Assembly: GCA_030743005.1 (NCBI GenBank) | Contig: JASLTG010000001.1 | Location: 1-64,000 of the forward strand | Direction of reading: 5' to 3' | Origin: Acidimicrobiales bacterium | Lineage (GTDB): Bacteria; Actinomycetota; Acidimicrobiia; Acidimicrobiales; Poriferisodalaceae | DNA length: 64,000 nucleotides | Part shown: positions 25,311 to 34,216 of the stretch, one piece after another | Layout of the letters: every line of letters starts with the position of its first letter | Position numbering within the stretch: the first letter of the stretch is position 1 | Notes under the pieces: model-generated | The model's input: the letters and a program-made list of their open reading frames with translations, nothing else | Database searches by the model: none | Told to the model about the DNA's origin: nothing | Made by a program: the position numbers and the translations under genes

Positions 25311-26292
25311 TCGTGGTCGTCTGGCTGACAGAAATAGTTTGAGGCCAGTCGTTGGGACTCCCATTTTGAGTAAAGGGCTGGCTTTCGTGTTCCTCGACAG
25401 TCAGTATCTCAACACCGTCTTCTTTAACCAGCACGGTGTGTTCGAACTGTGCTGTCCTACTCAAGTCTTTGGTAGCAGCGGTCCATCCATCGTCCCAAAG
25501 GTTGGCATTAGGCGAACCGATGGTGATCATGGGCTCAATCGTGAATGTCATCTCGGGATGAAACTCAAATTGAGCTGAAGGTTCGTAGTAATGAGGGATA
25601 TTTGGTAGGTGGTGAAAGACCTCACCGACCCCGTGGCCTATGAATTCTCGAACTACGCCGAACCCAGCTGATTCAGCACGGTCTTGAATCGCTCCGCCGA
25701 TATCGCTCACTCGTCCACCAGAACGCACAGCTGCTATACCCAGATAGAGACATTCCCTGGTTACTTGGATGAGTTCCAGTGACTGCTCATCAACGTCACC
25801 GACAGCAAAGGTCTCGCTGTGGTCTCCATGCACACCATCGAGGAAAATAGTGACATCACAGTTGACAATGTCGCCATCCTGGAGTGGCCGACTGTCTGGA
25901 ATTCCGTGACAAATAATTTCATTGATTGACGTGCAAAGCGATTTTGGGTAGCCGTTGTAATTAAGAGGACTGGGGTAACCCCCTTCGTCAATACAAGCCT
26001 CGTGACAGATTTGATCCAGATGCTCTGTTGTTACGCCAGGGGCTATATGAGTGGCGACCCTCCGTAGGACACGCCTCGCTGCAGAGCCTGCTAGTCGCAT
26101 CCGTTCCACAGTTGCAGCGTCCTTCCTAAGATCAGCTGGAGCTTTACGGATCGGCACTCCCTGTTCGGCGTAATCGGGACGAGGTATCTGAGCGGGCACA
26201 GAACGCATCGGTGATACGTGGCCCGGCATAACGGGATCTGAGGTGTTTATAGGTCGACGCATCGCTGGGCGTCTCTTCTTGCGCTTCGCCAT
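25303..26292 (-). CDS. map: Methionine aminopeptidase, type I
   Basis: The 329-residue enzyme removes the initiator methionine from nascent proteins. The pita-bread metal ligands are visible: two Asp in VNCDVTIFLDGVHGDH, His in FIGHGVGEVFHHLPN, Glu in MTFTIEPM and Glu in QFEHTVLV. The N-terminal basic MAKRKKRRPAMRRP extension plus VSPMRSVPAQIPRPDY resembles the SH3-binding-like extension of the longer actinobacterial MetAPs. Start 26292 is supported by TAGTTT seven bases upstream. It is followed by two LysM lipoprotein genes with overlapping or 5-base spacing. Confidence 0.93.
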   Translation of the reverse strand: MAKRKKRRPAMRRPINTSDPVMPGHVSPMRSVPAQIPRPDYAEQGVPIRKAPADLRKDAATVERMRLAGSAARRVLRRVATHIAPGVTTEHLDQICHEACIDEGGYPSPLNYNGYPKSLCTSINEIICHGIPDSRPLQDGDIVNCDVTIFLDGVHGDHSETFAVGDVDEQSLELIQVTRECLYLGIAAVRSGGRVSDIGGAIQDRAESAGFGVVREFIGHGVGEVFHHLPNIPHYYEPSAQFEFHPEMTFTIEPMITIGSPNANLWDDGWTAATKDLSRTAQFEHTVLVKEDGVEILTVEEHESQPFTQNGSPNDWPQTISVSQTTTND

Positions 26293-26299
26293 TACGGTG

Positions 26300-26305
26300 A
26301 AACTA
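26300..26305 (-). promoter_or_regulatory. -10 box of a probable leaderless transcript (map gene)
   Basis: On the minus strand TAGTTT is followed by seven bases and the ATG at 26292. Confidence 0.48.
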
Positions 26306-26363
26306 CCCGAGGACATGGCGAATAGGGAGACACAATGGGGTCTGGCATGACAATCTGGCACAC

Positions 26364-27533
26364 ATGAGTCTCGAAATTCATGGAACCATCAGCGACGGCT
26401 GGGAGCCTTTACTGGAACAGTTTGAATCTAACTTCGAGCGTTTCGGGGAGTTAGGAGCATCAGTTTGTGTCACCTACGAAGGAGAAACCGTAGTTGACCT
26501 ATGGGCTGGTGACAGAGACACCGAAGGCAATCCGTGGCTAGAAGACACCATCGCTATCGTCAATTCTTGCACCAAAGGGGCAGTTGCACTTGCCTGTCAT
26601 CTGCTTGCAGATAGGGGATTACTTGACCTTGACGCACCAGTAGCTGAGATATGGCCAGAGTTCGCTCACGGGGCGAAGGCAGATGTAACAACACGAATGA
26701 TGCTGAATCACACAACTGGTGTTGCGGCATTCCGCGACGATTTACCAGATGGCGCCGCTTTTGATTGGGACTACATGTGTGACCGGGTTGCCGCCGAAGA
26801 GCCATGGTGGCCTCCGGGTACTCGCAACGGCTACCACTTAATGTCTTTCGGTTGGGTGGCTGGAGAACTTGTTCGACGCGCGTCCGGACGTAGCCTCGGC
26901 ACGTTTTTTCGAGAAGAGGTGGCTGAGCCTGCAGCGTCGGACTTTTGGATCGGGTTACCCCCAACAGAACACCATCGTGTCTCTGCGTTAAGGCCCTTTA
27001 GGCCAAATCCAAATGAGGAGTTTTCTGCCTTCACTCGTGCTTTCATTGCTGATTCAGACGGACTGCAAGGGAGAGCTTGGAGGAATCGTGGAGGTGCCAA
27101 AGGAGATTCTCCTGACGTCTGGTCTGCTGAATTGGGTGGCGGCGGAGGAATCACAAACGCTCGAGGCCTTGCCCGGGTCTACAAGTCGTGCGCGGTTGGT
27201 GATTTTGTTAGTGCACCACAATCAGAACGAATGAAACGTGTCTCTGTCGCGAGTGAATGCGACGCGATGCTGCTATTACCGACGCGATTTTCGGAGGGCT
27301 TCATGCTCAGGATGGACAACAGAAGATCCTTCGGCGGAGACACTGACTCTGTGAATATCCGTGAAGGAGCTTTCGGCCATGTCGGTGCGGGCGGATCTAT
27401 AGGGTTTGCTGATCCGAAGATCGGTCTTTCCATGGGCTATGTCATGAACCAGATGGGTAAATCCGTGCTGCTCGATGCGAGAGGCGAAGCCCTGGTGGAC
27501 GCGACTTATCTATGTGTAGATGGGCAGTCTTAA
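26364..27533 (+). CDS. Serine hydrolase, class C beta-lactamase/EstB family
   Basis: The 389-residue protein has the S68-C-T-K71 active-site motif (NSCTKGAV), a YHLMSFGWVAGE segment that may carry the catalytic Tyr, and the late GHVGAGGSIG loop corresponding to the K/H-T/S-G motif. It is closest to cytoplasmic EstB or MlhB-type esterases rather than penicillin-degrading enzymes. It has no signal peptide, so a role in ester or lactone hydrolysis is more likely than antibiotic resistance. Start ATG 26364 lies 71 bases from the divergent map gene. Substrate is unknown. Confidence 0.82.
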   Translation: MSLEIHGTISDGWEPLLEQFESNFERFGELGASVCVTYEGETVVDLWAGDRDTEGNPWLEDTIAIVNSCTKGAVALACHLLADRGLLDLDAPVAEIWPEFAHGAKADVTTRMMLNHTTGVAAFRDDLPDGAAFDWDYMCDRVAAEEPWWPPGTRNGYHLMSFGWVAGELVRRASGRSLGTFFREEVAEPAASDFWIGLPPTEHHRVSALRPFRPNPNEEFSAFTRAFIADSDGLQGRAWRNRGGAKGDSPDVWSAELGGGGGITNARGLARVYKSCAVGDFVSAPQSERMKRVSVASECDAMLLLPTRFSEGFMLRMDNRRSFGGDTDSVNIREGAFGHVGAGGSIGFADPKIGLSMGYVMNQMGKSVLLDARGEALVDATYLCVDGQS

Positions 27534-27563
27534 AGTTGAGATCTCGCTTTTATTTTGATCGTT

Positions 27564-28802
27564 TCAACTGTTGAATCGGCCGCGAAGATTCTCTATTTCG
27601 GAAAGAACTTCAGCAGTATGTTCACCAAGCCGAGGGGCTCGACGGTAAATCCCAGTTGGGGTACCGGTCATCTTTATTGGTGAAGCAACTTGAACGATCG
27701 GTCGTCCGCTTGGCTGGTCGACCGCCACCAGCATCTCCCTTGATTGAACGTGCCGATCCGAGAAAAGATCTCCTGGGAGATTCACGGGTCCACATGGAAC
27801 CTTGCCACCTATCAGATCCAGAATTTCCTCGTTTGTCCTTTCGAGAGCCCATTCAGTCAGCGCTTGATCAATAGGTTCTCGATTCAACACCCGGGCACGA
27901 ATCGTGGCCTTATCCTCATCTAACCCCCATTCAGGGTGACCCATTGCCGTAGCAAGTTCCCGCCAATGCTTGTCAGTAGGAGCGGCTATTGCCACGGAGC
28001 CATCCTTTGTCTCGAATACATCGAAAGGGACGGCAAAGTCGTTCCGATTACCGCTTGGAGGCGTATCGGGCCTACCAAGGTATGAATAACGCATCACTCC
28101 CATTTCGGCGAGAGCCATTATGGAGTCGACCATCGCCACGTCAACGAACTGTCCTTCACCAGTTCTTTGAGCATGAAATAGTGCTGCCAGCACGCCCATT
28201 GCACCAATGGTGCCCGGATATATGTCACCTATAAACGGTCCAACTTGAATGCGATTATCAGGTCCGTTTCCGTTCTGGGCTACGAGACCGCCCATAGCTT
28301 GAGCGATTACGTCATAGGCAGGCCACTCAGCATGAGGGCTCTCTCCTGTCCTGGGATCTCCGAAACCCCTAATCGCTCCGTAAACAAGACGCGGGTTACG
28401 TTCTCTCAGGGTTTCCCAACCTAAGCCGAGACTGTCCATGACTCCCGCCCGCATATTCTCGACAACGGCGTCGGCACTCTCGACGAGGTCGAGGAACTTG
28501 GCCCTGTCGTTATCGTCGGTTAAATCGAGAACAATGCCTCGTTTATTTCGGTTGTAGGTGGAAAATGAGCCGCCATAGGAACGTTCTTCGTCTTCGCGGG
28601 TATAGGGCGCCATCGGCCGCTGCAGGTCCCCTCGAGGGGCCTCAACCTTGATTACATCGGCACCAAGATCTCCCAGCATCATGGTGGACCACGGACCGGC
28701 AATTGCCTGAGTGCAGTCCAAAATCCGGATGCCCTGAAGAGGTCCCGTTGGGCTCGGCGACATGGGGGTTGCTTGCTCGTGTGCGGTGAGATGTTCGTCC
28801 AT
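27564..28802 (-). CDS. CaiB/BaiF family CoA-transferase
   Basis: This 412-residue protein shows the family III pattern: GPLQGIRILDCTQAIAGPWSTMMLGDLGADVIKVE, ADAVVENMRAGVMDSLGLGW, IRGFGDPRTGESPHAEWPAYDVIAQAMGGL and DKHWRELATAMGHPEW. The Asp in AYDVIAQ corresponds to the catalytic Asp region. ATG 28802 is preferred because TAATGT lies eight bases upstream; ATG 28763 and GTG 28823 are alternatives. It stands alone, convergent with the hydrolase gene. It would transfer CoA to an organic acid of unknown identity. Confidence 0.87.
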   Translation of the reverse strand: MDEHLTAHEQATPMSPSPTGPLQGIRILDCTQAIAGPWSTMMLGDLGADVIKVEAPRGDLQRPMAPYTREDEERSYGGSFSTYNRNKRGIVLDLTDDNDRAKFLDLVESADAVVENMRAGVMDSLGLGWETLRERNPRLVYGAIRGFGDPRTGESPHAEWPAYDVIAQAMGGLVAQNGNGPDNRIQVGPFIGDIYPGTIGAMGVLAALFHAQRTGEGQFVDVAMVDSIMALAEMGVMRYSYLGRPDTPPSGNRNDFAVPFDVFETKDGSVAIAAPTDKHWRELATAMGHPEWGLDEDKATIRARVLNREPIDQALTEWALERTNEEILDLIGGKVPCGPVNLPGDLFSDRHVQSREMLVAVDQPSGRPIVQVASPIKMTGTPTGIYRRAPRLGEHTAEVLSEIENLRGRFNS

Positions 28803-28810
28803 CAAGGCGC

Positions 28811-28816
28811 ACATTA
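28811..28816 (-). promoter_or_regulatory. -10 box of a probable leaderless transcript (CoA-transferase gene)
   Basis: On the minus strand TAATGT is followed by eight bases and the ATG at 28802. Confidence 0.4.
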
Positions 28817-28885
28817 TCTGCACGACGGAAGGTTCGTGTCACCAAGGTGCGAGACAGCTAGTGGGAATTAAAGGAGACTACTTTC

Positions 28886-29980
28886 ATGACCAATCAGAAT
28901 GATGCGGTTCTTGAAGCTTTGTCTCTGGCCGTCGCCGCTCGAATCCCCGTCTTGTTATGGGGGCCACCGGGAGCTGGTAAGAGCTCAGCTGTTGAAAGTA
29001 TGTGTCAATCGATTGACGCTACGTATGAGGTCGTTATCGCGAGCATCCGAGAGCCCAGTGATTTTAGTGGGCTTCCGGTAGTAACTGATAACGGAGTTGA
29101 GTTCGCGCCGCCTCGGTGGGCTAAACGACTATCAGACGCCGGCAGTGGCGTGCTGTTTCTTGACGAAATTTCAACAGCTCCACCTGCTGTCCAGGCAGCA
29201 TTGTTGCGTGTGGTGCTTGAACGAGTAGTGGGCGACCTAACTTTGCCAGATGATCTGGCCATAGTCGCCGCCGCTAACCCACCCGACCAGGCTGCTGACG
29301 GTTGGGACTTATCGGCACCGCTTGCAAACCGATTTTGTCATCTTGATTGGCGTGTAGATCCAACAACTGTCGCAACGGGCTTAGTGGCAGGTTTCCCTAC
29401 CCCCTATATTCCACGGCTTCCTAGTGATTGGCACAACCAAATCCCTATCACCGCGGGGCAAGTCGGTGGTTTCCTCTCCGTGCGGCAGTCATTGGTGATC
29501 CAACCGCCAGTTGAACGTGCTCTTGCCGGGCGAGCATGGCCAAGTCCGAGAACTTGGGAAATGCTCTCGCGCCTCCTCGCTGCGGCGATTGCTGTCAACG
29601 CATCTTCAGAAACCAGAAGGAATTTGGTGATCGGGTGTGTCGGGGATGGAGTTGGCCTCGAATTTCTCACATGGCTCCAAGAGCTTGACCTCCCAGATCC
29701 GGAAGCAGCTTTGATGGATCCAGAAACCGTCGTGTTCCCGGACCGCGGTGATCGTCTTTATGCCGCGGTGTCGGCAGTAGCCAGCGCGGTTGCGGCAAAC
29801 CCAACACCGGACCGTTGGCTGGCGGGATGGCGGGTGTTAGAAAGAGCAGCTGGTCAATCCCCGGACGTAGGCGCTATTGCAGCGAGGGTGCTGGCACAAG
29901 TTCGACCCGATGGAGTGAGCGCACCACCTGAAGCAGCGGTATTTCTGCCCGTTCTCCAAGCGTCTGGACTCCTCGAATGA
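28886..29980 (+). CDS. MoxR-type AAA+ ATPase
   Basis: The 364-residue ATPase has Walker A GPPGAGKS (26-33), Walker B VLFLDEIS (89-96), the sensor segment AIVAAANPPDQAADG and an arginine-containing NRFCHLDW motif. MoxR ATPases work with VWA-domain partners as chaperones that insert cofactors or remodel protein complexes. The next gene, overlapping by ATGA, encodes exactly such a partner. The ribosome-binding site AAAGGAG is nine bases before ATG 28886. No client enzyme gene is adjacent, so its target is unknown. Confidence 0.88.
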   Translation: MTNQNDAVLEALSLAVAARIPVLLWGPPGAGKSSAVESMCQSIDATYEVVIASIREPSDFSGLPVVTDNGVEFAPPRWAKRLSDAGSGVLFLDEISTAPPAVQAALLRVVLERVVGDLTLPDDLAIVAAANPPDQAADGWDLSAPLANRFCHLDWRVDPTTVATGLVAGFPTPYIPRLPSDWHNQIPITAGQVGGFLSVRQSLVIQPPVERALAGRAWPSPRTWEMLSRLLAAAIAVNASSETRRNLVIGCVGDGVGLEFLTWLQELDLPDPEAALMDPETVVFPDRGDRLYAAVSAVASAVAANPTPDRWLAGWRVLERAAGQSPDVGAIAARVLAQVRPDGVSAPPEAAVFLPVLQASGLLE

Positions 29981-31200
29981 AGTCAAAGGACCAGGTTTCC
30001 GCGGCTCGACTCTGGGCGGCTTATAACTACCCCTACTTAGCGTCCGCTTTGTTTGCCCTACGTTTCGTTGCGGATGACAAAGTAGATCAGATAGCCGGCG
30101 ATGAATATTTCCGCGTCTACATAAATTATGACTCAGCGCATGATTGGCCTGTTGAGGTACTTGGGGTGGAAATGATTCACCAAGTAGGCCACTTACTTCG
30201 AGGACATGCTCTGAGAGCCCAAGAGATAGAACTTCGCGAATCCGACCTTTTCCATTGGGTCGACGCGATGGACGCTGAACTTAACGACGACCTCTTAGAT
30301 GGTCATGTCCTGCCAGAGGGATCCGCATCACCTGATGAGTTAGGACTTCCTGAATCGTTATTCGGCGAAGAGTATTTCTTTAGGGGGACAACTCGGACTG
30401 AACCCCAACGTGACTGTGGAAGTTCTGCGCACGGAAACCCGCGGCCCTGGGATGAGCCCCCACCGAAACAAGGAAAAGATGGAGTTACAGCGGAAGAAAA
30501 AGACCTTATTAGACAACGTGTCGCGTCAGATGCGCTGACCCACCATCGAAACCATGGCTCTACCCCAGCGGGGATGTTGAGGTGGGCCAATTCTCTGCTC
30601 ACACCTCAAGTTAACTGGCGCGCAGAACTAGGAGCCAAGCTCCGGCGGGGCATTGCCGAAATAACAGGAGCGGTGGATTACAGCTACCAGAGACCTAATC
30701 GAAGGCAATCGTTTGCATCGAAAGTAATCCTTCCCAATTTGAGGGCCCGTGTACCAGAAGTATCGGTTGTGTTGGACACGAGTGCTTCGATGAACGAGGA
30801 ACTTCTAGGTGATGCACTTAGCGAGATTGATGGCTTACTTTCGACGGGCGGAATCCGGTTCGAATCGGTCCGAGTCTTCACCTGTGACTCCGAGGCTGGT
30901 TCCCCTCAAAAAGTCCGCAAAGCTTCAGACATACAACTGATAGGTGGGGGTGGAACGGATCTCAATCAAGGTATTTTAGCCGCAGTACAGACACGCCCAA
31001 GTCCAGACTTACTCTTGGTGGTGACTGATGGAGGGACCCTTTGGCCCGAGTCATCACCTAGCAGAACGCGAACGGTCGCAGTCCTAGTCGGTGAAGACCC
31101 TCCCAGTACTCCCGATTGGTTAGAGCGGGTAGTTGTCAAAGAATCCGATGACCCCAATAGAGATTGGTCTGCGAAATCGAGTCACATTGCATCTCTCTAA
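29977..31200 (+). CDS. DUF2201-like putative metallopeptidase / VWA domain protein, degenerate metal site
   Basis: The 407-residue protein has an N-terminal metallopeptidase-like domain (about 10-110) and a C-terminal von Willebrand A domain (about 262-400). The MIDAS motif D267-T-S269-A-S271 and the later GGGGTDLNQG and VVTDGG are present. Where family members carry HExxH, this one has H68-Q-V-G-H72 followed by LLRGH, so the catalytic Glu is replaced by Gln; the protein may be a binding scaffold rather than a protease. It is coupled to the MoxR ATPase gene by ATGA. A low-complexity charged linker spans 130-200. Confidence 0.82.
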   Translation: MKSKDQVSAARLWAAYNYPYLASALFALRFVADDKVDQIAGDEYFRVYINYDSAHDWPVEVLGVEMIHQVGHLLRGHALRAQEIELRESDLFHWVDAMDAELNDDLLDGHVLPEGSASPDELGLPESLFGEEYFFRGTTRTEPQRDCGSSAHGNPRPWDEPPPKQGKDGVTAEEKDLIRQRVASDALTHHRNHGSTPAGMLRWANSLLTPQVNWRAELGAKLRRGIAEITGAVDYSYQRPNRRQSFASKVILPNLRARVPEVSVVLDTSASMNEELLGDALSEIDGLLSTGGIRFESVRVFTCDSEAGSPQKVRKASDIQLIGGGGTDLNQGILAAVQTRPSPDLLLVVTDGGTLWPESSPSRTRTVAVLVGEDPPSTPDWLERVVVKESDDPNRDWSAKSSHIASL

Positions 31201-31254
31201 TTAACGAACCACCCTATTGTGCAAGTTTCGAAGCAGTCGGAGGTGGGTAGGGAG

Positions 31255-31905
31255 GTGAACAGCAGATCAGTTGGGCACAAGGTTGAAGCAGTGGTTTTCG
31301 ACTGGGGCGGGGTTATAACCGTTCCTCCAGGGCCGGTCATAGAGAAGCTGTATAAAGAGGTTGACATCGACCAAAAGAAACTACGAACCAGACGGGCTGA
31401 GTACCGAGACGATGACCCGAATTCGCAATTCGCCAAGCTTGAAAGAGGGGAGTTGAGCCTTGATGCATACCTCACTTGGTCCCGGAGTGATTTGCCGGGA
31501 GCCGAAGCTATATGGGATCCCACGAGTCCACATTTCCTTTTCTCCCACCTCACAGTCGTGCCCGAAGTTGTAAATCGAATCTTGCAGCTGCGACAGCGAG
31601 GTCTCGTTACTGGACTTCTTACCAACAACATCGCTGAGGCGTGGCCGGTTGTGACTGATGGTTTGGACGTAGAAAAACTCTTTGACGTAGTTGTTAACTC
31701 GGCCTTTGTGGGAATGCGCAAGCCCGAAGAGCGGATCTACTCACACCTGCTCGAAGAATTGGAGATGGAGCCGGAAAACGTGTTGTTCCTTGATGATAAT
31801 CGGCTCAACGTAGATGCGGCTCGGGCGTGCGGCATGCAAGTTATTGAAGTCAAGCAGCCGGTTGCTGCCTGGGCGAAAATTGAACAGATTCTTGGAAAGC
31901 CGTAA
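31255..31905 (+). CDS. HAD-superfamily hydrolase, epoxide-hydrolase N-domain-like
   Basis: The 216-residue protein contains HAD motif I VVFDWGGVI, motif II LLTNN, the lysine in GMRKPEERIY and motif IV LFLDDNRLNVDAA. This pattern matches HAD-IA proteins related to the N-terminal phosphatase of soluble epoxide hydrolase. The start is uncertain: GTG 31219, 31243 and 31255 are in frame. GTG 31255 is chosen because CGGAGG sits about 11 bases upstream, and TATTGT at 31215-31220 could be a -10 box. A paralogue of similar architecture is at 54905-55561. Confidence 0.78.
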   Translation: MNSRSVGHKVEAVVFDWGGVITVPPGPVIEKLYKEVDIDQKKLRTRRAEYRDDDPNSQFAKLERGELSLDAYLTWSRSDLPGAEAIWDPTSPHFLFSHLTVVPEVVNRILQLRQRGLVTGLLTNNIAEAWPVVTDGLDVEKLFDVVVNSAFVGMRKPEERIYSHLLEELEMEPENVLFLDDNRLNVDAARACGMQVIEVKQPVAAWAKIEQILGKP

Positions 31906-31917
31906 CTGATTATCCGG

Positions 31918-32715
31918 TTAGCTGAAATTTGGTTTTCTTTTTTCCATTATCGCGGCGTGACCTTCTCGAACATCAGGGCCGGTGAAACCCAGCATCTCCA
32001 AGGCAACAGATGTATCAAAAGCCGGTCCAGCGGACCGAAGCCAATTATTCAGACTGTATTTGGTCCATCGAATAGCTGTTTGGCTACCAGTAGCTAGTTT
32101 TCTGGCGACGGCGTAGGCCTCTTCGATCACTTTTTCGTCGTCGACACAAATACTGGCTAGACCCATAGCCTCAGCCTCTTCCCCCGTCATTGAGTCACAG
32201 GTCAACAAGTAATATTTGGCTTTTGCCATTCCGCAAAGGAGCGGCCAGATGATGGCGGCGTGATCGCCGGCGGCAACCCCGAGCTTTGTGTGGCCATCTA
32301 GAATTCGAGCATTTTTTCCAACGATAGAAATATCGGCCATGAACGCTGCCGCGAGACCCGCTCCTACAGCGACACCCTCGATTGCGGAAATGATGACTTT
32401 CGAACAATTGATCATGTTGTAGACGATGTCTCGGGCTTCGCGAAGAGAATTTGCGCGGTAGTCAAAATCATCCATGATCTTTTCGATCATGCCCATATCG
32501 CCACCTGCTGAGAAGGTTCCGTTTGCTCCGTGGATGACAACCACCCGTGTCTCAGGGTCACGATCCACGGCCTTCCAGACATCTGCAAGTGCGAGATGTT
32601 TGGCCTCATCAACAGCGTTGAGCTTCCCTGGAGTGTCAATGCAGATATCTAGGATGCCGTCCTCGTCGGGACCCGAAATGGTTAGGGCTGAAAAGTCTCC
32701 ATATCTTTGCGTCAT
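31918..32715 (-). CDS. Enoyl-CoA hydratase/isomerase family protein
   Basis: The 265-residue crotonase has [15 protein letters not shown] and [24 protein letters not shown] forming the oxyanion hole, and [20 protein letters not shown] in the catalytic region. The two glutamates of classical hydratases are not obvious ([10 protein letters not shown] has Lys and Asp). It may therefore catalyse another crotonase reaction. The probable start is leaderless. It is convergent with the HAD gene and shares direction with HIT and CoaA upstream, but the gap of 35 bases to HIT leaves operon status unclear. Confidence 0.85.
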   Translation of the reverse strand: MTQRYGDFSALTISGPDEDGILDICIDTPGKLNAVDEAKHLALADVWKAVDRDPETRVVVIHGANGTFSAGGDMGMIEKIMDDFDYRANSLREARDIVYNMINCSKVIISAIEGVAVGAGLAAAFMADISIVGKNARILDGHTKLGVAAGDHAAIIWPLLCGMAKAKYYLLTCDSMTGEEAEAMGLASICVDDEKVIEEAYAVARKLATGSQTAIRWTKYSLNNWLRSAGPAFDTSVALEMLGFTGPDVREGHAAIMEKRKPNFS

Positions 32716-32722
32716 ACCTCTG

Positions 32723-32728
32723 AAACTA
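32723..32728 (-). promoter_or_regulatory. -10 box of a probable leaderless transcript (enoyl-CoA hydratase gene)
   Basis: On the minus strand TAGTTT is followed by seven bases and the ATG at 32715. Confidence 0.48.
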
Positions 32729-32750
32729 GCCCCAACAGGTTGGTTATTTC

Positions 32751-33176
32751 CTATTCAGGTCGCGGGATTTCCCTCTCTCCCCGCAAAATCTCAGCGATTG
32801 AACGAATCTGATCCGGGTTTCCGTAGGACCTCTCCCAAGGATGGAGGAGCCGGTCGCGTCCATATCGGGGGATCAGGTGTATGTGGAAGTGAAATTGTGA
32901 CTGGTCGGCAGCAGCACCGTTGTTGTTGACGAGATTGACCCCCAGCGGTTCCAATCGATCGCGGACGATATTCGATACAGATCGGCAAGCTTGCATGACG
33001 TGAGCAGCGTCATCGTCACTTAATTCGAAAATATCTCGGACGTGACGTTTAGGGATTACTAAGCAGTGTCCCGGTGTCATTGGGAGAATATCCATAAAGG
33101 CCAAGCAATGATCATCGTCGTAGACGATGTTCGAAGCAGAGCTACCGTCGACTATTGAGCAGAACAGGCAGTGCAC
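32751..33176 (-). CDS. HIT-family nucleotide hydrolase
   Basis: The 141-residue protein has two zinc-type cysteines near the start (CLFCSIV), the LPMTPGHCLVIPKRHV strand and the histidine triad in FHFHIHLIPRYG. HIT proteins hydrolyse dinucleoside polyphosphates or adenosine phosphoramidates. TACTCT is eight bases before the GTG, so a leaderless transcript is possible. The gene is immediately downstream of coaA in the same direction. Substrate specificity is not resolved. Confidence 0.88.
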   Translation of the reverse strand: MHCLFCSIVDGSSASNIVYDDDHCLAFMDILPMTPGHCLVIPKRHVRDIFELSDDDAAHVMQACRSVSNIVRDRLEPLGVNLVNNNGAAADQSQFHFHIHLIPRYGRDRLLHPWERSYGNPDQIRSIAEILRGEREIPRPE

Positions 33177-33235
33177 GACCGGCGAGAGTAGTGGAGCTAG
33201 GAACTTGACGTGGCACTTTAGGTACTTAACTCAAG

Positions 33236-34204
33236 TCAGATGCGTCGAAGTTGTACCGATTCGATTTCGTGATGAGCGTCCTTCTTGAGCACCAAATCAG
33301 CGCGAGCTCGCGTGGGCAAGATATTTTCTTGAAGGTTGACCAGGTTGATAGAACGCCAGATTGTGCGGGCCACAGCCTCCGCTGCATCTATTGGCAAGTG
33401 GGCAAACTGATTGAAGTATGCGCTTTGCTCACGGAACGCTGTTGACCGAAGTTGTTGAAAACGCTCCACGTACCAAGACTCGAGATCTTCGGTGTTTGCA
33501 TCTACGTAAATCGTGAAATCGAAATAGTCAGACACAAACGGAGTGTTTGATGGAGCACCTGTTTGAAGAACGTTCAAGCCTTCGACAATCAAGATATCGG
33601 GTTGCTCCACTATCTGAACTTCATCGGTTATGTCATAGGTGATATGAGAATAGATAGGAGCGGAGACTTGTGGGGCTCCGTCGGCTATCTGGCGGAGAAA
33701 TTCTAAAAGCGCTCCTTGACGGTAGGACTCAGGGAACCCTTTTCTGCCCAACAAACCCTTTTCTTCTAACTCGGAGTTTGGTTGAAGAAAGCCATCTGTA
33801 GTTATGAGATCGACTCTTGGGTGTTGAGGCCACGCCGCAAGCATCGCTTGAAGGATTCGTGCGGTGGTGCTCTTTCCTGCTGAGACACTGCCGGCGACTC
33901 CGATCAAGAAAGGTCTTGCCGCGGCATCTCTGCCGAAAAAGTCTGATGTTGTGGTTTGGAGTTTCGACTGAGCTTCCACCCGAAGGTTCAGAAGTCGAGA
34001 TAAAGGTAGGTAAATATCTCGAACTCCTGTCAATGTGATTGGTTCGACACGTCCGGCTAGTTCGGATAACTCATCTTCAGTAACGGTTAATGGGGTCGCA
34101 TCTCGAAGAGCCGCCCATTCGGAGCGGCTGAAGTTGAGATGTTCACTAGATGGGTTCCACTCGGACACCCCCAAAGACTGTCTTGTCACCTTGCTGTTAT
34201 GCAA
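33236..34204 (-). CDS. coaA: Type I pantothenate kinase
   Basis: The 322-residue enzyme has the P-loop GVAGSVSAGKST (102-113), PRVDLITTDGFLQPN, KGFPESYRQGALLEFL and the ILIVEGLNVLQ strand, all characteristic of prokaryotic CoaA. It phosphorylates pantothenate, the first committed step of CoA synthesis, and is feedback-inhibited by CoA in known members. Starts at TTG 34204 or GTG 34189 are possible; the length matches E. coli CoaA of 316 residues. In a window rich in CoA-dependent enzymes it is a housekeeping gene rather than a pathway-specific one. Confidence 0.95.
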   Translation of the reverse strand: MHNSKVTRQSLGVSEWNPSSEHLNFSRSEWAALRDATPLTVTEDELSELAGRVEPITLTGVRDIYLPLSRLLNLRVEAQSKLQTTTSDFFGRDAAARPFLIGVAGSVSAGKSTTARILQAMLAAWPQHPRVDLITTDGFLQPNSELEEKGLLGRKGFPESYRQGALLEFLRQIADGAPQVSAPIYSHITYDITDEVQIVEQPDILIVEGLNVLQTGAPSNTPFVSDYFDFTIYVDANTEDLESWYVERFQQLRSTAFREQSAYFNQFAHLPIDAAEAVARTIWRSINLVNLQENILPTRARADLVLKKDAHHEIESVQLRRI

Positions 34205-34216
34205 CTAGAAGTTCAT

